Notes: generated by a model from the sequence alone, not told the origin. 64,000 bases of DNA from Lumnitzera littorea (GCA_024138015.1 JAMXBB010000003.1:8916329-8980328); one strand, 5' to 3'. Positions 13,094-25,144 are shown, counted from the stretch's first letter. Numbers and translations are program-made.

Positions 13094-15322
13094 GCACTAT
13101 TTAATAATGGCATCAAATTGAAAGATTAATTATCACCATTACTACTTATCTTTTTTTGTCCACTTCATTAATCCTCTCATCGTCAGTACTTAATAGAACT
13201 GTAACACATGTAATTTTTAATTTCATAATTCATACTCATGTCATGTTATTTGTCCATATCAGAAAAATAGCTCACATCATTGGGTTAACTTGAAAATATA
13301 ATTATTATAAAACAAAACATGAGAAATTAAAACTACGGATAAAATCAAAAGTTGAGGTTAATAGTCAATAAAACTATCATTTGTGCATGTAGAAGGGTAA
13401 ATATGATTTTTGGGCTATAAGACCTATTAAGAATTGAATTTGACTCTTTGAGTTAAGGTGACTAATGCTAGAGAGCCAAGTCTATAAATTCGAGATAATT
13501 AAGAGAAATTTGGTACACTGGGCTTAAATCAAGGTCTATTGTGCCAATCCATCCACTTTCAACTTTTCTCATAAAAGTTCATGTACTAAAAGAGGCTTTT
13601 ATTAGGCTTAGATCTAAAAGGAGTGAAGGGATCCATTAGTGAAGAAACTCATCTAAGCCATTAATCATCAATGCAATTTGGCATATGACATTGACTTCCA
13701 AAATAATCAAGTTTATTATTAGTTTAAAGAGGGAGGAAATTAGCACAAACGTAGTTATACTACTAAATTGGAATATCAAAAGAAGAAACAAGGATCAAAA
13801 CTAAGAATATGATGCCTCTCAACAAGAATAATGGAGCTTGATGCTTGAATAGCTCCTTCACTTATCACATGTACATTTCAAGCCTCTTCAAACTACATGC
13901 TCCCCCTCTTACCTCATTCTCTCCTAATCATCCCTTATGTATCATTCCTCACCATTTTTTTTTTTTTTTGAGGTTACGTATAGCACGAGATGCACATTAT
14001 ATGCATATGACTACTTCAATTTAATTCATACACCTATAGCACAAATATTATTGTTCTTTTGTATGACTGAGTTAATAGTCAATAATGGAAAAGACAAGGC
14101 AATGAAGATGGCAACTAAACTTCCAACTAAGTACATAACTTGAAACTTAAGGTATAAAATTGTAAAAATGTAAAATTGTGATAATGACATTATCCTTCAA
14201 GCTAAAAATAAAAAATAAAAAATTAGATTTTGATTGTTTCGATTACATGTCTCCATAAATTGATTTAGATTATATTGGAGCTATAGAATTTTGTATCCTT
14301 TATATCGTCATATAACAAGGAAATTTTATTACGGCCCATGTTTTGACTACACTCGTACATGGCATAGTATATTTCTTTTATCTAAACATATGATCAATTC
14401 AGATTTGTCAAGAGCTCCCTAATTTCATCAACCAATCTTATGATTAATCAATAAATGAGGAAATAATTAATTATGTTGATTCATATAGTTAGCAATTTAA
14501 TTAGCTAGTCCTAGTTCCATCTTCTTCAATAAGGAGTGTGAAAGTTTTTATTAATCCAAGTTTTTAGGATAAGAATTCAAATCCTACATATTACAATAAA
14601 AAGCAATAAAGAAAAATCCTAGAGGCTAATTAAAAGTAACATTCAAACATTTAGGAGACTTTGGTATAACTCAAAGATGGACAATATAAATGAGAATTTG
14701 ATGGAGTCATCACGGTCTTTTAAAGTCAATGCTCACTTAGGATATTGCTATTGCTTTGCGACAACAATGATAGAAACAATGAATTTCATGGAATCACTTT
14801 AACTCCTTTTAACCAAAGTGTTCTTTCAAAAGCCATCACATGCTTAGGAGACAATGCTATAATGAAGTGGTGGCAATGACAATCAATCCGATCTTTTTGA
14901 GATTCATAATGTGCTTTAATAGTGACATCAATTGAATATGCAATGTGATGATGTTGTTTCGATCTCCATATTGGCAATATGGCATTAGTGCACACTTGCC
15001 CCACCACACACCACAGCAACCCCTACCGTCCCTGCTTGCGCTACCTACCCTACCCCCCTCTCTCTTCACACTTAGGAACAAGACTATGACTAGTTGCAGT
15101 GATTTGAAGAATTATAAGTCCAAATCTACTTATGTAATTCTACAAGTTTACAATTTTAGGATACTTTTCCTAATCAATTTAAGTATAAAATTGTTTTTAT
15201 GTAGAAAGTTATATTTTTAATTGAGTTTACCAATACTATATATTGGAGTTGAATGGGTGAAAAAAGAAAAAAACACAACTAGACTTCTACAAGCCATCAA
15301 ACTATTAAGGTATTACATCACC
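13094..15322. other. Non-coding part of copy A
   Basis: This aligns with 28998-29071 plus 36985-39129 of copy B, which gives the empty-site state for the chromovirus insertion (joining point near 13170). It has no recognisable gene. About 100 bases near 14985-15070 are GC- and CCCT-rich and have no counterpart in copy B, so they were inserted in A or lost from B. Confidence 0.65.
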
Positions 15323-16095
15323 TTTTCTATCTTGTTCCAATTTTGTCCTCTTTCTCTCTCGCTTAGTCCCTTATTTAATATTCATAGCCTTCATTTATGT
15401 TTTACCTCCAATAACAAAGTTTAAAAAGGAAAACTATGTACTTTAATTTATATCATTAATAACTTAAAATAAGTCAAAAAGTTTAGTTCTCTTTAATTCA
15501 TTCTTTTTAAATAATAATGGGAAATATTTTAGATTTGACTCTACTTTTCCTTGTTCAATACATGTTAGATTATAGATTAAGAATTTTTATGAAAAAAAGA
15601 ACTCAATTTCTTCATGTCCTTGTTTCCATCTTGTATTTCAAGTATTTAATAACCACTATAAGTATATTTACAATTTTTTAAAAAATATTTCATAGGTTGT
15701 AGAATCATATGTTTTTACATTTGATTTTACAGACCATCTAATGAATTTAAATAGAATCGCGAGTTTGATAACGTTGAATAGGCATAAAGACAACATATGA
15801 TTAGGAGCGCAGTTTTGGCTTAAAACCGATGATTATTAAGAATTTGATCAGTTTGGCAAGATTCTTTGATCTCTCTTATAGAGAATACCAAAGGGAGAAA
15901 GCTTCTATAGTCTTTCCATCAATTTATGCTTCTAGATATAGTTACAAAGGTCTACTGGTTTTTCAAATATTATGCACTTATTGGCACCTAGCAAGAGACA
16001 ACAAGAGACTCTTCCGAGATAGAGAAGGAAGGCAACTCAACATGAAAATGCAGCAATCAATATTTTCATTGGAAGTTCTCAAATTTTAAGCAATC
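15323..16095. other. Spacer to the right of copy A
   Basis: An 86-codon open frame (15829-16089, plus strand) is present but resembles no family I know and has no supporting signals. The remainder is AT-rich and featureless. Confidence 0.4.
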
Positions 16096-16099
16096 ATTA

Positions 16100-16760
16100 C
16101 AAATAGACTTTCTTGATGAATTGAAAATTAGTAGGTTCCTTAATGACATTTGTTCTTAGATGAACTATCATGAACTTTTTCCTCTATAACCGATCCTTTG
16201 CATTTTGGGATGAACATAGGTATTAGAGTACCTCACCTAACATGATCTATTGCATGAAGAATGACTTCAACTTATTAAGAGCATACAACTTCCTAACTAA
16301 ATGGTCATAAGCAAAATTGAGTCGCCAGTGTTAATTAGTAAAGTTATACTTAGCTATATTGCACTTTTCATTTAACACGTCTAATTCCAACATGTGAAGT
16401 GTAACTGGCTTTAATTTAGCATTTAGAGCTAGATGCATTAAAGGCACCAAAACTTCTATTAGTATTGTTGCCTTTACATGGTATACTAGCAAGAAGAGCA
16501 CTAGATACCACATTCTGTAACTAAGAACCCAAGAAATTTTCCTACGGATGCCCTAAAGACACTTCTAAGGGTTTAACTTCATCTAATAGTCTCTAAGAGT
16601 TTGAAATGTCTCTTGAAGATCAGTTATCTACTCTTTAGGTGGCTTGCTTTTGACGATCATATCCTCAACATATACTTCGATGTTTCTATCAATCTATAAT
16701 TTGAACATCTTTTTCCATAGGAGAATTTTAAATGTTTTCCCTCCATTTTTATGGTGAGTT
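16100..16760 (-). pseudogene. Ty3/gypsy (Tat-lineage) reverse transcriptase remnant
   Basis: The complement of about 16690-16500 reads EVYVEDMIVKSKPPKE, then a stop, then TDLQETFQTLRDY, stop, MKLNP, stop, KC. This follows the conserved stretch of Tat/Ogre-type reverse transcriptase around the YVDDM active site (VYVDDMLVKS ... HVDDL.ETF..LR.Y.MKLNP.KC.FGV). The active-site Asp-Asp is changed to Glu-Asp and several stops interrupt the frame. The sequence towards 16100 has scattered RNase H-like words but I cannot align it firmly. It lies downstream (minus strand) of the open-frame region at 17560-18780 and is probably the same element. Confidence 0.65.
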
Positions 16761-16819
16761 GCCTTTTTTCTTTACCTCTCAATCCCTGTTCTTTATATTG
16801 ACTTGAACATCCAAAATCT

Positions 16820-17559
16820 TCACAAGAGATAACTCCAAGACCCCTTAATTTGTTCATTTTTCTCAATTAATCTAGTTTTGCATTTCAGACTTAGTCGAAC
16901 ATCATTTTCAACCTCAATGTTGAGAGCAAGTTCGAAAGCAATATCAACAATGACTAAGTACTTTAAGTATCGTGTTATTGTTGGCTTCCCCTTACGTATT
17001 GTTAGATAATATGGCATAAATTTAAAATGGTTAATGTTAATATGGTATGGCTAATGTCCTTAGTGGTAGGTTACGTGCATGAGCTAATGTTATGCTTCAA
17101 ATGACCTTAAAGAAGTCTTGAATTAATGAGTCATGGAAGGGTTTGATTAGAGAAATGTATATGAGGAGGAATAGGCTACCTTAGGCAACTAACTATCACT
17201 TACGACCAATGAAGGATCTTACAGCATCGACTTCATGGTTCTTCAAAATGAGTCTCTTGAGGTTCTTATAGTCTAAGCCCATGCATGGTTAGATTTTTCT
17301 AATGAAGCTCAATTATTTAAAGACTCATAATTGATTAAATTGCATGCACATTTTTAACTATTGTCTGATCTGATCCTAAATTGACTGACTAACTCGAGTT
17401 GGACACTTTATATTTTTTTACTTTTTCAATTTTTAATTTTTATACTTTTTCATTTTTCAAATTTTAGGTTTTCAAATTTTTTATTTTTTTCTTTAAACTT
17501 GGCCCAAAAAAATAAAAAAGAAAAGAATCCTAAAATAACAGAGTGGCAAAAATTGAGTA
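16820..17559. other. Degenerate interior of the Tat-type element
   Basis: A minus-strand open frame at 17017-16820 has only weak, uncertain similarity to an RNase H-like segment. The rest is degenerate. It lies between two better-supported Tat pieces, so it is probably their collapsed interior. Confidence 0.3.
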
Positions 17560-18780
17560 TCTATAAACGTTACGAGCTATCCTCCTCTCCTTCCATAGTA
17601 ACCTGCTTCCTCTTCTTTGAAGCCTCCAATAACTACATCCTCTTATCTCAAACAGCCAATAGCTTCTCCTCAACCTTATTCAAAGCAAACTGCATAACTA
17701 TGAGTACAAGCAATAACTTAGCAAAAATATAAAACTAAAAATAGTATACTTACATTGCCAAGGATGAGTTGACCTAGGCTTCCCCATTACGACAACAATG
17801 TAATGTAGTAGACAAGCAGCCATCTCCCCCTCAGTAGGAGTTTAGTTGATACCTATCTCAAACCCGAAGAGCTCTTTATTTTTAATATACTTCTTGGCAA
17901 CAATCAACGGATAGAGCTTTTTCCATTAGCGAGGTCTAACAACTCATCTTTTGCTTCCTTGTGTTCACCTCTCATATGACTAACGGGCTTGTTTCAAATA
18001 AGCATCGTCTATGACATCGGTAAATTTGGCCTCTCTGACATCTTGATATAAAAGATATATTCCTTCCACTTGTCTACCTTATTGGGGAGGTTATCAAACA
18101 CCTTCAACCTCCTGCTACGCAAAGAGATATACACATGACCATCAGTGTCCCTTCTTACCTGGAATAAGTGCTTGAATAATTGGGTTACAGGCTTCCACAA
18201 TTACCATAAAGAGACCACCTCAAACTCAAGTAGTTGCACTAGCATTTGCACGTAACGAGCTTGGTGCAATCCTAAAGTAGTTGAAACACTCCACAAAGAA
18301 CTCCGAGAATGGCAACCGTACACGTAGTTCAAATGGCTTCACATACATATTGAATTCTTGCTCCTCTACTATTTGTTAGGCCTTCTCCATAGCCCATAGC
18401 ATCTTCATACGCTACTTAAGCACATCCCTAATTACTTGATTTACCAACTTCAGCTTTGCTTCATCCTCTATAAAATTAACATAAACGTAAGCCTTCTTAT
18501 TACTATTGGTACAACGAAGATGATCTACAGCCTACTCGTCCTAATCATTGAGAGCATATACATCCTAAGGCCTTAAAGCAACAAAAATCTTTCTCTCTAA
18601 CCATGTAAGCAACAACCCTTCGCAGTCACCATTGCCGCTATCATTGTTTTGGGGGGAGTAAGGTTACCACTACTATCGAGATTGCCTCTTGGTGCCCTTC
18701 ATTTAGCTCCCTTGAGATAGAGGTACTTGAAAGCTTACCTAGATTGGTAAAAGCACTTTAGTCAGCCATATCCACTACAC
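17560..18780 (-). pseudogene. Tat-type retrotransposon upstream ORF (Transposase_28/gag-like), decayed
   Basis: On the minus strand an ATGGCTGAC start near 18760 is followed by a Ser/Thr-rich leader with an early stop. Further on come LRVRLPFSEFFVECFNYF, then HLFQVRRDTDGHVYISLR, then FDNLPNKVDKWKEYIFYI. This order matches the plant 'putative gypsy-type transposase' domain (PF04195 family: LPFHPFF.E.LN.F... then ..F.L.R...GW.YFS.R ... LP.S.K.WK.RFFF). A charged, possibly coiled-coil tail continues to about 17560. Frameshifts and stops mean no full protein. A TATA box sits upstream. This assigns the spacer between the two TPS copies to a dead Tat/Ogre-like element. Confidence 0.6.
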
Positions 18781-18904
18781 AAGAACAATGAAATGCAAAG
18801 AGAATATGGTAAAGAATCAACAATGAGACAAAGAGCTCTAAATTTAGTAGAGTCTTGCCTTGTTTGAAAGTGAAAAGTGAAAAATGAAGACCTCAAGCCC
18901 CCTT

Positions 18905-18910
18905 TATATA
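18905..18910 (-). promoter_or_regulatory. TATA box of the Tat-type element
   Basis: The complement reads CCCCTATATAAAGGGGG, a strong plant TATA context about 145 bases before the ATGGCTGAC start near 18760. It is probably the promoter inside the element's 5' LTR; LTR borders were not found. Confidence 0.5.
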
Positions 18911-19202
18911 GGGGAGACAAACGGTCTTCTCTACTACCGAATTACATACTAACTACAAAGACATGCACTATATCCTAATCATCCACGTATCTTAGTCTAT
19001 TAACTAATGTCTCAGATTAACTTAGGCACATAGATTGCTGATGTAGCTAAGTACATTAACAGCCCATGCATGCAATCCTTTACAAGGAGTCATCAATGGA
19101 TGTTGCTCTTCCTGAAAATCTATGATTACATCTCAAGTAACCTAATGGTCACATCAATTACGTCAAGAATCATCGCATATTACAACCGACCTTGTTAGAT
19201 GT
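18911..19202. other. Probable LTR-derived sequence, borders not found
   Basis: This non-coding stretch upstream of the Tat-type TATA box is less AT-rich than its surroundings. It may be the U3 part of a decayed LTR, but no TG/CA border or duplicate copy was seen. Confidence 0.3.
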
Positions 19203-19335
19203 TTTAGAAATCACTTCACCTATCAAATAATACGAAAACCTTGCTCGAAACATGTTTCAGAAATCACTTTACCTAACAAATAATACGGAAACCCCTTTCA
19301 GAAATCACTTCACCCATCAAATAATACAAAAACCC
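19203..19335. repeat. Three diverged copies of a roughly 39-bp direct repeat
   Basis: Units at 19203-19240, 19255-19293 and 19296-19335 all follow the pattern TTCAGAAATCACTTCACC, then AAATAATACGAAAACC, with a few changes in each. The first and second are separated by about 14 bases. The array stops within about 10 bases of where the alignment to copy A begins, so it marks the left junction of segment B. Confidence 0.8.
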
Positions 19336-20428
19336 AAGGGGTTGTTGCATGACCCTTCCCTAGTGATGGGAAGCTACTCATGATCGCTAATGGGATACAT
19401 AACCCACTTGTCAAAATAGATCCATATTTGGCCAAAATATTGTCACCCTAAGGCTTGCATTAATTTTTAAAATTTTTTTCTTCTATTTTTTTCAAATTTA
19501 GGTATTTTTTATTTATTATGTACATATTTTTATATATACTAACTTCGTATTTTGAAGTTTTTTTGCATTCTTTTTTTTTTTTATTTTCCTGATCATTTTA
19601 TAAATTTTCATTATTTTAATATTTTTTCCATTTTTTATTACTACACTCATTTTTTTAATATTTTATTATATTATTTACTTAATTAAAATACATAAACAAA
19701 TAGAATGTTGACATGTGTAAGTGTGTAATTTAAAATCTAACATTATTAGTTAAAAAGACTTGTTTGCAAACTTTGAAAACATTGAGGACATAAATAAAAA
19801 TTTTGAAAAATTGAGGACTAAAATAGAAAAAGAGCAAATGTTGTGGACTTTTTATACTTTTCCCATTATTTGTAAGATAAACCTAGTGCTAATGTTGGAA
19901 AGCTCAAATACATACAAAAAAAGAAAAGGAAATAAACAAAGAAGTGAGATAAATGAAACAATTAAAAGAAAATAGGTTGTTTCCTAAAATATCGACATAT
20001 GTATCTTCATGCAATATGGAATCTTCTTATGACCTCTGAAAGAGGGCTTCGAATGGATTTTGACTTAAAAACCATCTTATTGTTAATAACTAATAACTAA
20101 GAAACAACTTCATCAGAATAACTAACTTCATCCACAATTCATATAATAGATTATGAAAGAATTCTTAAGCTCAACCTCTTCTGATGTCAAAGAATCTCCT
20201 AACATCCTTTGAATCAACTTATTAATCTTTTTGTTCTCGACCTAGTTGTAGGACTAGTATAATCACCATTATAATTTTGCTTCTAATCTTTAACTTGCTT
20301 GCTTTCCATCTTCTAATTTTGATTCCTATCATCTTATAGCATAAACTTCACTACTCTTCGAAAGGAGCTTGGTGTTCTTCATCTGATAAGTTCCTTAATC
20401 CTTAAGAATCCAATTGCACAATATATGT

Positions 20429-20431
<3 letters not shown>

Positions 20432-20476
<45 letters not shown>
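20432..20476. repeat. (TA)n microsatellite
   Basis: This is a pure TA run of about 45 bases. The counterpart in copy A (8582-8602) is about 21 bases, which shows length change after duplication. Confidence 0.95.
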
Positions 20477-20478
<2 letters not shown>

Positions 20479-21278
20479 TAACTTGCATCAAGCGATGTTA
20501 AGGACATGTTTCTTAACATATATCAAAGCTTATTTTCATTCCTCAAATGATTCCAATGATCAGTAGACAAGATTAGTTTCCACTGCATTTTATAATGGCT
20601 CTTTAGGTTATGGACAAGATGCATCATCCATTAATATAGATTAACCCTCTTAAGGCTCTTATTCCTTAAAGGATGTGTTTCAATGGACAATCCACAACCG
20701 TTGTTGTATGTCCGTTTTTATTTCTCCCACTATGAAAGATGATAATAGGGCTTATTAGTAGAAGAATTATGGTGTTCATCAAACACTTATTCTATATTTT
20801 CTTGCACCTTTAACATGATTAGGTGATAATGTTTACTTGTCAACTATATATGTGTTAAAGAATCAAATAATAAATTATGCCTATAATGGTTTTCCATCTT
20901 TTTAGATAGAAATGCTTCATTGATATTGATATATATATAAAATGATGATGATGAATGGAAAGTTCATGTTTACCGGTAAGCTTATTGCTAAGTATAATTT
21001 ACAAGTAAATCATAATATATTTTCAATTATATATATATAAATATATATATTTTGGCAATGAAACATGCATTAGGAAACAACACCAACATCAATAGTCTAG
21101 TTGTTCAACAATAAAGCCCTACTAAAGCTAACATTTTCGGTTATATATTTATTAGTATGAATCAATTCAAAATAATTGACAAAGAAAGTATAACTCTACA
21201 TTTAACCATAATCATTAACTATAAGTGTACTAGTGCAGTCTATGGAGCTAACCCCATTCTTTATTCTAACATTTAAGT

Positions 21279-21504
21279 CATACATAAGCTTGAAAATAGT
21301 TTTTAAGGCTTTCGTCATCTTAGGGTGATTGAAGAGCCACTCAAATACATCTTTGGTTGCAATATCTCCCATTCTCGCTAAAGATGCAGTTACTAACTAT
21401 TCTTGTGTAGATGACCTTAATCCAACAGACATATAATCATCCATAGTAGGTATTTGATGTAACATTTTTGCTTAGCTAATGCACCTTCTTATTGGATGCT
21501 TCAT
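21279..21504 (-). pseudogene. TPS copy B, exon 6, truncated
   Basis: It reads MKHPIRR, a TAA in place of the Glu of SEVRM, then MDDYMSVGL, a TAG in the following helix, then TASLARMGDIATKDVFEWL and KLMYDLN. The second metal-binding motif thus has Tyr-Asp for Asp-Asp. About 90 bases including the exon's 3' end and donor are missing compared with copy A (10520-10615). The base before ATG is not AG, as in copy A. Confidence 0.85.
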
Positions 21505-22332
21505 TGAGAAAGGAAAAAGAAATTCTATTTCACTAATTTTTCTTCAATTTGAATTAATAATAAATTTCTTTAAGAAAAGCAATATTAAATTAGACAAATA
21601 TTATTTTCTTTTTTACTAATTACATAATTTGTGCTTTCCTCTCGAATGTTTAGTTTTCATTCACGTAATGTATCCTTGGGTAGTTAAAACCTCTTAAGCA
21701 TATTCAATCTTTTAGGTCTATATTAAGATATTAAACTTAACGTAACACTAATATCGTCGTAACAAAGGATATAGCACTAGCTTATATGAATTACCAAACA
21801 GAAAACATTTATCACATTATATGACTTGAAAACACTTCATTAAACTATCCTTGAATAATTTATATTGTAAATTTTCTTTTGACACATACCATAGGTAAAT
21901 GTATTGAGACTATGTTCACCAACTAAGTAGGTTCACATTAAGCAAATAAATAAATAAAAAGAAAGAAAGAAAGAAAAAACCTCAAAATTGAATCGTATTA
22001 CTGTGTTTCAAAATGAAATTATTTTTGTTTTGAAAAATCATTAATCCACAAACATATAAGCTACGAGGTTGAACAAACTTTCACTACCTTTCATTAGTTT
22101 AATAGTTTCATAACCAAATACTATCATTTATGTAATAATGAATTCTTATAGAAGAATAAATAAAAACAAATATTCACTTATTAGCATGGCTCTTCTTTAA
22201 TTCATTTTTACCACTCTTTACACTCATTTGACATCTTTAAAAAACTCAAATTATCAATATTTACTTTCAAATACTCACATTAAACTAATTAGAAGTCTAA
22301 GAAAATTAAAGTGATGATAAATAAAGTCCTAC

Positions 22333-22471
22333 AACTTCTTTTGCATAATGAGAGCAATATGATTTTCCTTGTTGAGATAAGGCTGCATCAATTTCATTGT
22401 AAACATCTAGAAATGCCTTATAAGACACTTTCATGTATTCTAGTAAGTCATCTATAGTTCTGACATCCTAC
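22333..22471 (-). pseudogene. TPS copy B, exon 5, Trp codon changed to TAG
   Basis: The exon has 139 nt with acceptor TTTTGTAG and GT after the last codon. The first whole codon is TAG (22470-22468) where copy A has TGG (the WD motif). It continues VRTIDDLLEYMKVSYKAFL and ends HYAKEV. Confidence 0.87.
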
Positions 22472-22583
22472 CTACAAAATGGTGAAAAACCATAATCATT
22501 TGGCTACTTGACTAGTTAACATGAGGAGTATTAATAGTTATGTGGAAAATATAGAAATGGAGCATATAAGAAACTTTATTAAC

Positions 22584-22800
22584 ATTTCAATTGCATTAGT
22601 GAACACCTCTAGTTCTTCAATGGTGCCATATACATCATAAATATCATCAATAATGGAAACCATGGATATGACTAGTGAGAAATCTTCTTGAAAGGGCATA
22701 TTCCAGCTCAAAATGTGCACCTCATGTCCCAAAATAGCAATCTACAACTTGATCCCTTACAAAAGGTAACTTACTTCCAACGTCTAATTCTCTCCACTAT
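22584..22800 (-). pseudogene. TPS copy B, exon 4, with DDIYD but broken frame
   Basis: The exon is 217 nt against 219 in copy A because two bases are missing in the LTKVIS stretch (CTCACTAGTCAT). It shares the TAG at the first Trp with copy A, has lost the TTTAG acceptor (now TTTTG), and has a TGA in the WTL region. SIIDDIYDVYGTIEELEVF is unchanged in sense. Confidence 0.87.
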
Positions 22801-22883
22801 CAAAACACAAGTCGAGAAAGTTATAAGTGATTTATGTTTTTTGTTGCTTATTCCATTTCAATAGCAATATAATTTCAAAATAC

Positions 22884-23255
22884 CTTATGATATCACAAAG
22901 CTTAACTTGATGTTGCTTCTAGAGGAGGTTAAAATCTAATTTAGCTAAGGTTATGAGAATTTCTTCATGACAAGTGTCATTTTCATAGATGGTCATATAT
23001 TCTCTTACTCTTAACCTAGTCAATACATGTCGTAAACTTACATTCAAGGAGTGTTCCACTTGGTTTGTAACGTAAGGACTCAGTTGCGATTTCATGGTGT
23101 TTAGATGAACAGTAGTGAAGTAAAATGCCTCATCTAAGATATCTTCTCCATGAATTCTGAAATGGCTAATCTTATATAAGTTTAGCAATCCTTCAATATC
23201 AATGATAAGAGACTCCTTGAAAATCCCTTAATCATCCTTGAAACTATTAAAATAT
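22884..23255 (-). pseudogene. TPS copy B, exon 3, with two stops and lost acceptor
   Basis: It aligns base for base with copy A exon 3. The acceptor CATAG of copy A is ACAAA here. The Lys codon of FKDDKG is TAA (23230-23228) and the Gln codon of FNLLQ is TAG (22921-22919). The rest still reads IHGEDILDEAFYFTT and KSQLSPYVTNQVEHSL. Confidence 0.88.
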
Positions 23256-24330
23256 TTGTAGAACAAATCAAAAGTACTCTTTCCAAATTATGAGATAATT
23301 AATAGGTAACAAGTTGGTGTTGATATAGACATGTGAGATCTAAAAGAATCCTTTACTATTACAATCAATTTATAATTTTTTTTTGTTAGAAATATTTAAT
23401 GAGCTTCATTGTCATGCTATACACTTCAATGCTAACTTTAGTACTTATATAGAAGAAGATATTAAATCTCATTTCTTACCATAATTTCATAATAATTATA
23501 TTTTTTCCTTCATATCATCAAAATTTTATTTATATTTATTTATTTATTTTTACATCCTCTTAGTTTAATTTTTAATTAGCTTCCAAATATTTCGTTTGAC
23601 ATTTATAGCCTAAGATGTATGGATATAAATATGCTATTATAATTTTGATATCTTTACATATAATATCCATGGACGTGCTTTGAACATTTGCAAGTAACAA
23701 AGATTCAATCCAAATGTCTTAGAATCCTACCCTTAATCCACAAATACATTCTATCTAGTGTTCCAAAAATTTTGATAGAAAATCAATGAGACATAAAGAA
23801 AGTCAATACACATAAAATGTCCAAAAAAATCAGAAAGCTACAAAATGGTAGTAATTCATTTCTAGTCCAATAGTTAAAAGAATAACTATACATACAGTGA
23901 AAAGTCGTTAACCACAAGGAATCAATTCCACTAAGCTATTATTCTCAAATGATAACAATCTCTCCATTTGTATTTCCATCTATTTTTCCAATTTCAAAAT
24001 TAATGATTGAGAATACTAGTCTTAAACTATCTTATGCATCACTATGACATCATCTTTATCATCGATCATATATGACCACATCTAAATCGAAATTTTCGTG
24101 AAAATGGAAAGCAAGAGAATCTAAATCCAATTATTGACATCTGTATATATATATCTTCTATCGTGGGAACAAATAACCAAAAGAATGTTTGTAGATTCCT
24201 ATGATTTCTATTTGAACCCTCAGATTTTTTAATTTGTATTTCCTTAATAACTTTCATGTCTTTGGATTAACATATGAAACTTATAATTGGTGTGCTTAAG
24301 ACATTATAGATACTATTGTTATCAATAGCA

Positions 24331-24385
24331 AGTTATACATTACTTCTTTTTTTTTTTTTTTTTTTGGCCAATAGTTATACATTAC
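24331..24385 (-). mobile_element. Ultra-short retroposon tail with 13-bp target duplication
   Basis: The word AGTTATACATTAC occurs at 24331-24343 and again at 24373-24385. Between them are 29 bases: a T-run ending in GGCCAAT. Read on the minus strand this is ATTGGCC followed by a poly-A tract, flanked by a perfect 13-bp repeat. This fits target-primed insertion of a severely 5'-truncated LINE or SINE end. It lies in intron 2 of TPS copy B, about 93 bases beyond exon 2. Confidence 0.75.
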
Positions 24386-24477
24386 CTTATCAAATGCATT
24401 AAAATACAAATCTTGTATAGGTCTTTGATCATTATATCTAGGAACATTTATGATTGTATAGAGTAAACATGACGTAC

Positions 24478-24765
24478 CACATGAAATCCTATGGCCTTGT
24501 TGTCGAAGCAGGCGAAAAAGGAGTGATATAATGAAAAGGTCCTCAACTTTATCAATGATCTCATTTTGATGCTGGAAGTAAATTTTGTGGATTTGTTCCA
24601 ATCCTTCTTCAATTTCACTTTCAAATTTGTAGGCAATCCCTAACTTTGGATTTGATCAATTAAATTCAGTGTTCTAGCAGGTTCGTGTTTATTGACTACC
24701 AGCATTTTCTTCATTTTCACCACCAGTTCTGCTATTTTGTCATTATCCATTATGCTTTGTGCATC
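24478..24765 (-). pseudogene. TPS copy B, exon 2, with a 1-nt frameshift
   Basis: The acceptor is GCTCACTAG at 24767-24766. It reads DAQSIMDNDKIAELVVK, then KKML, then LNLIDQIQ; after a missing base near 24643 the frame continues LGIAYKFESEIEEGLEQI and then FRLLRQQGHRISC. All are standard second-exon landmarks (VRRML, LIDxIQRLGVAYHFE, FRLLRQQGY.VSC). The donor is TGTG/GTACGT; compared with exon 3 phase, one more base seems to be missing at the exon end. This exon has no counterpart in copy A. Confidence 0.88.
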
Positions 24766-24837
24766 CTAGTGAGCAACATATATACCATTTAGATAATATT
24801 TTGATTATTTTACAAAATATAGGATAAAGTATGAAGT

Positions 24838-24872
<35 letters not shown>

Positions 24873-25144
24873 TTAGAATTAGAAATCCACGTGACACAAC
24901 TTAAACTAAAAGGAAAGAATATTGAAGAAAAAATCTGAATACTGTTTATGTCATATTTAAATAACTTACCTTTTAATGCTTATTTACTTAAGATTTTCAA
25001 ACTCATGCGAATAAGACAACATAGAATTGTATAAACGAGATGGACATATGCATATGCCTACGAATCGATATTTACCAATCTTAGTGTTATCTTCTACAAA
25101 GATAAATAGTAAATGTTCAAAATACTAAAATAGCATTGCTTTAC

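Larger units (their letters stand above)
7455..15322. repeat. Segmental duplication, copy A (about 7.9 kb)
   Basis: Long stretches align base by base with 19343-39129 in the same orientation: the (TA)n flank at about 8582/20432, the terpene synthase exons 3-6, the flank at about 13010-13170 versus 28915-29071, and 13170-15322 versus 36985-39129. The left edge falls inside a transposon-like repeat. The right edge falls at a TATTACAT word next to the 292-bp tandem array of copy B. Substitutions and small indels are frequent, so the duplication is not recent, except where noted elsewhere. Confidence 0.9.

Noticed and set aside
13937..13972. Poly-T in copy A as a third micro-retroposon
   Set aside because: Copy B at the same place has a short T-rich word without any flanking duplication, so slippage expansion explains it.
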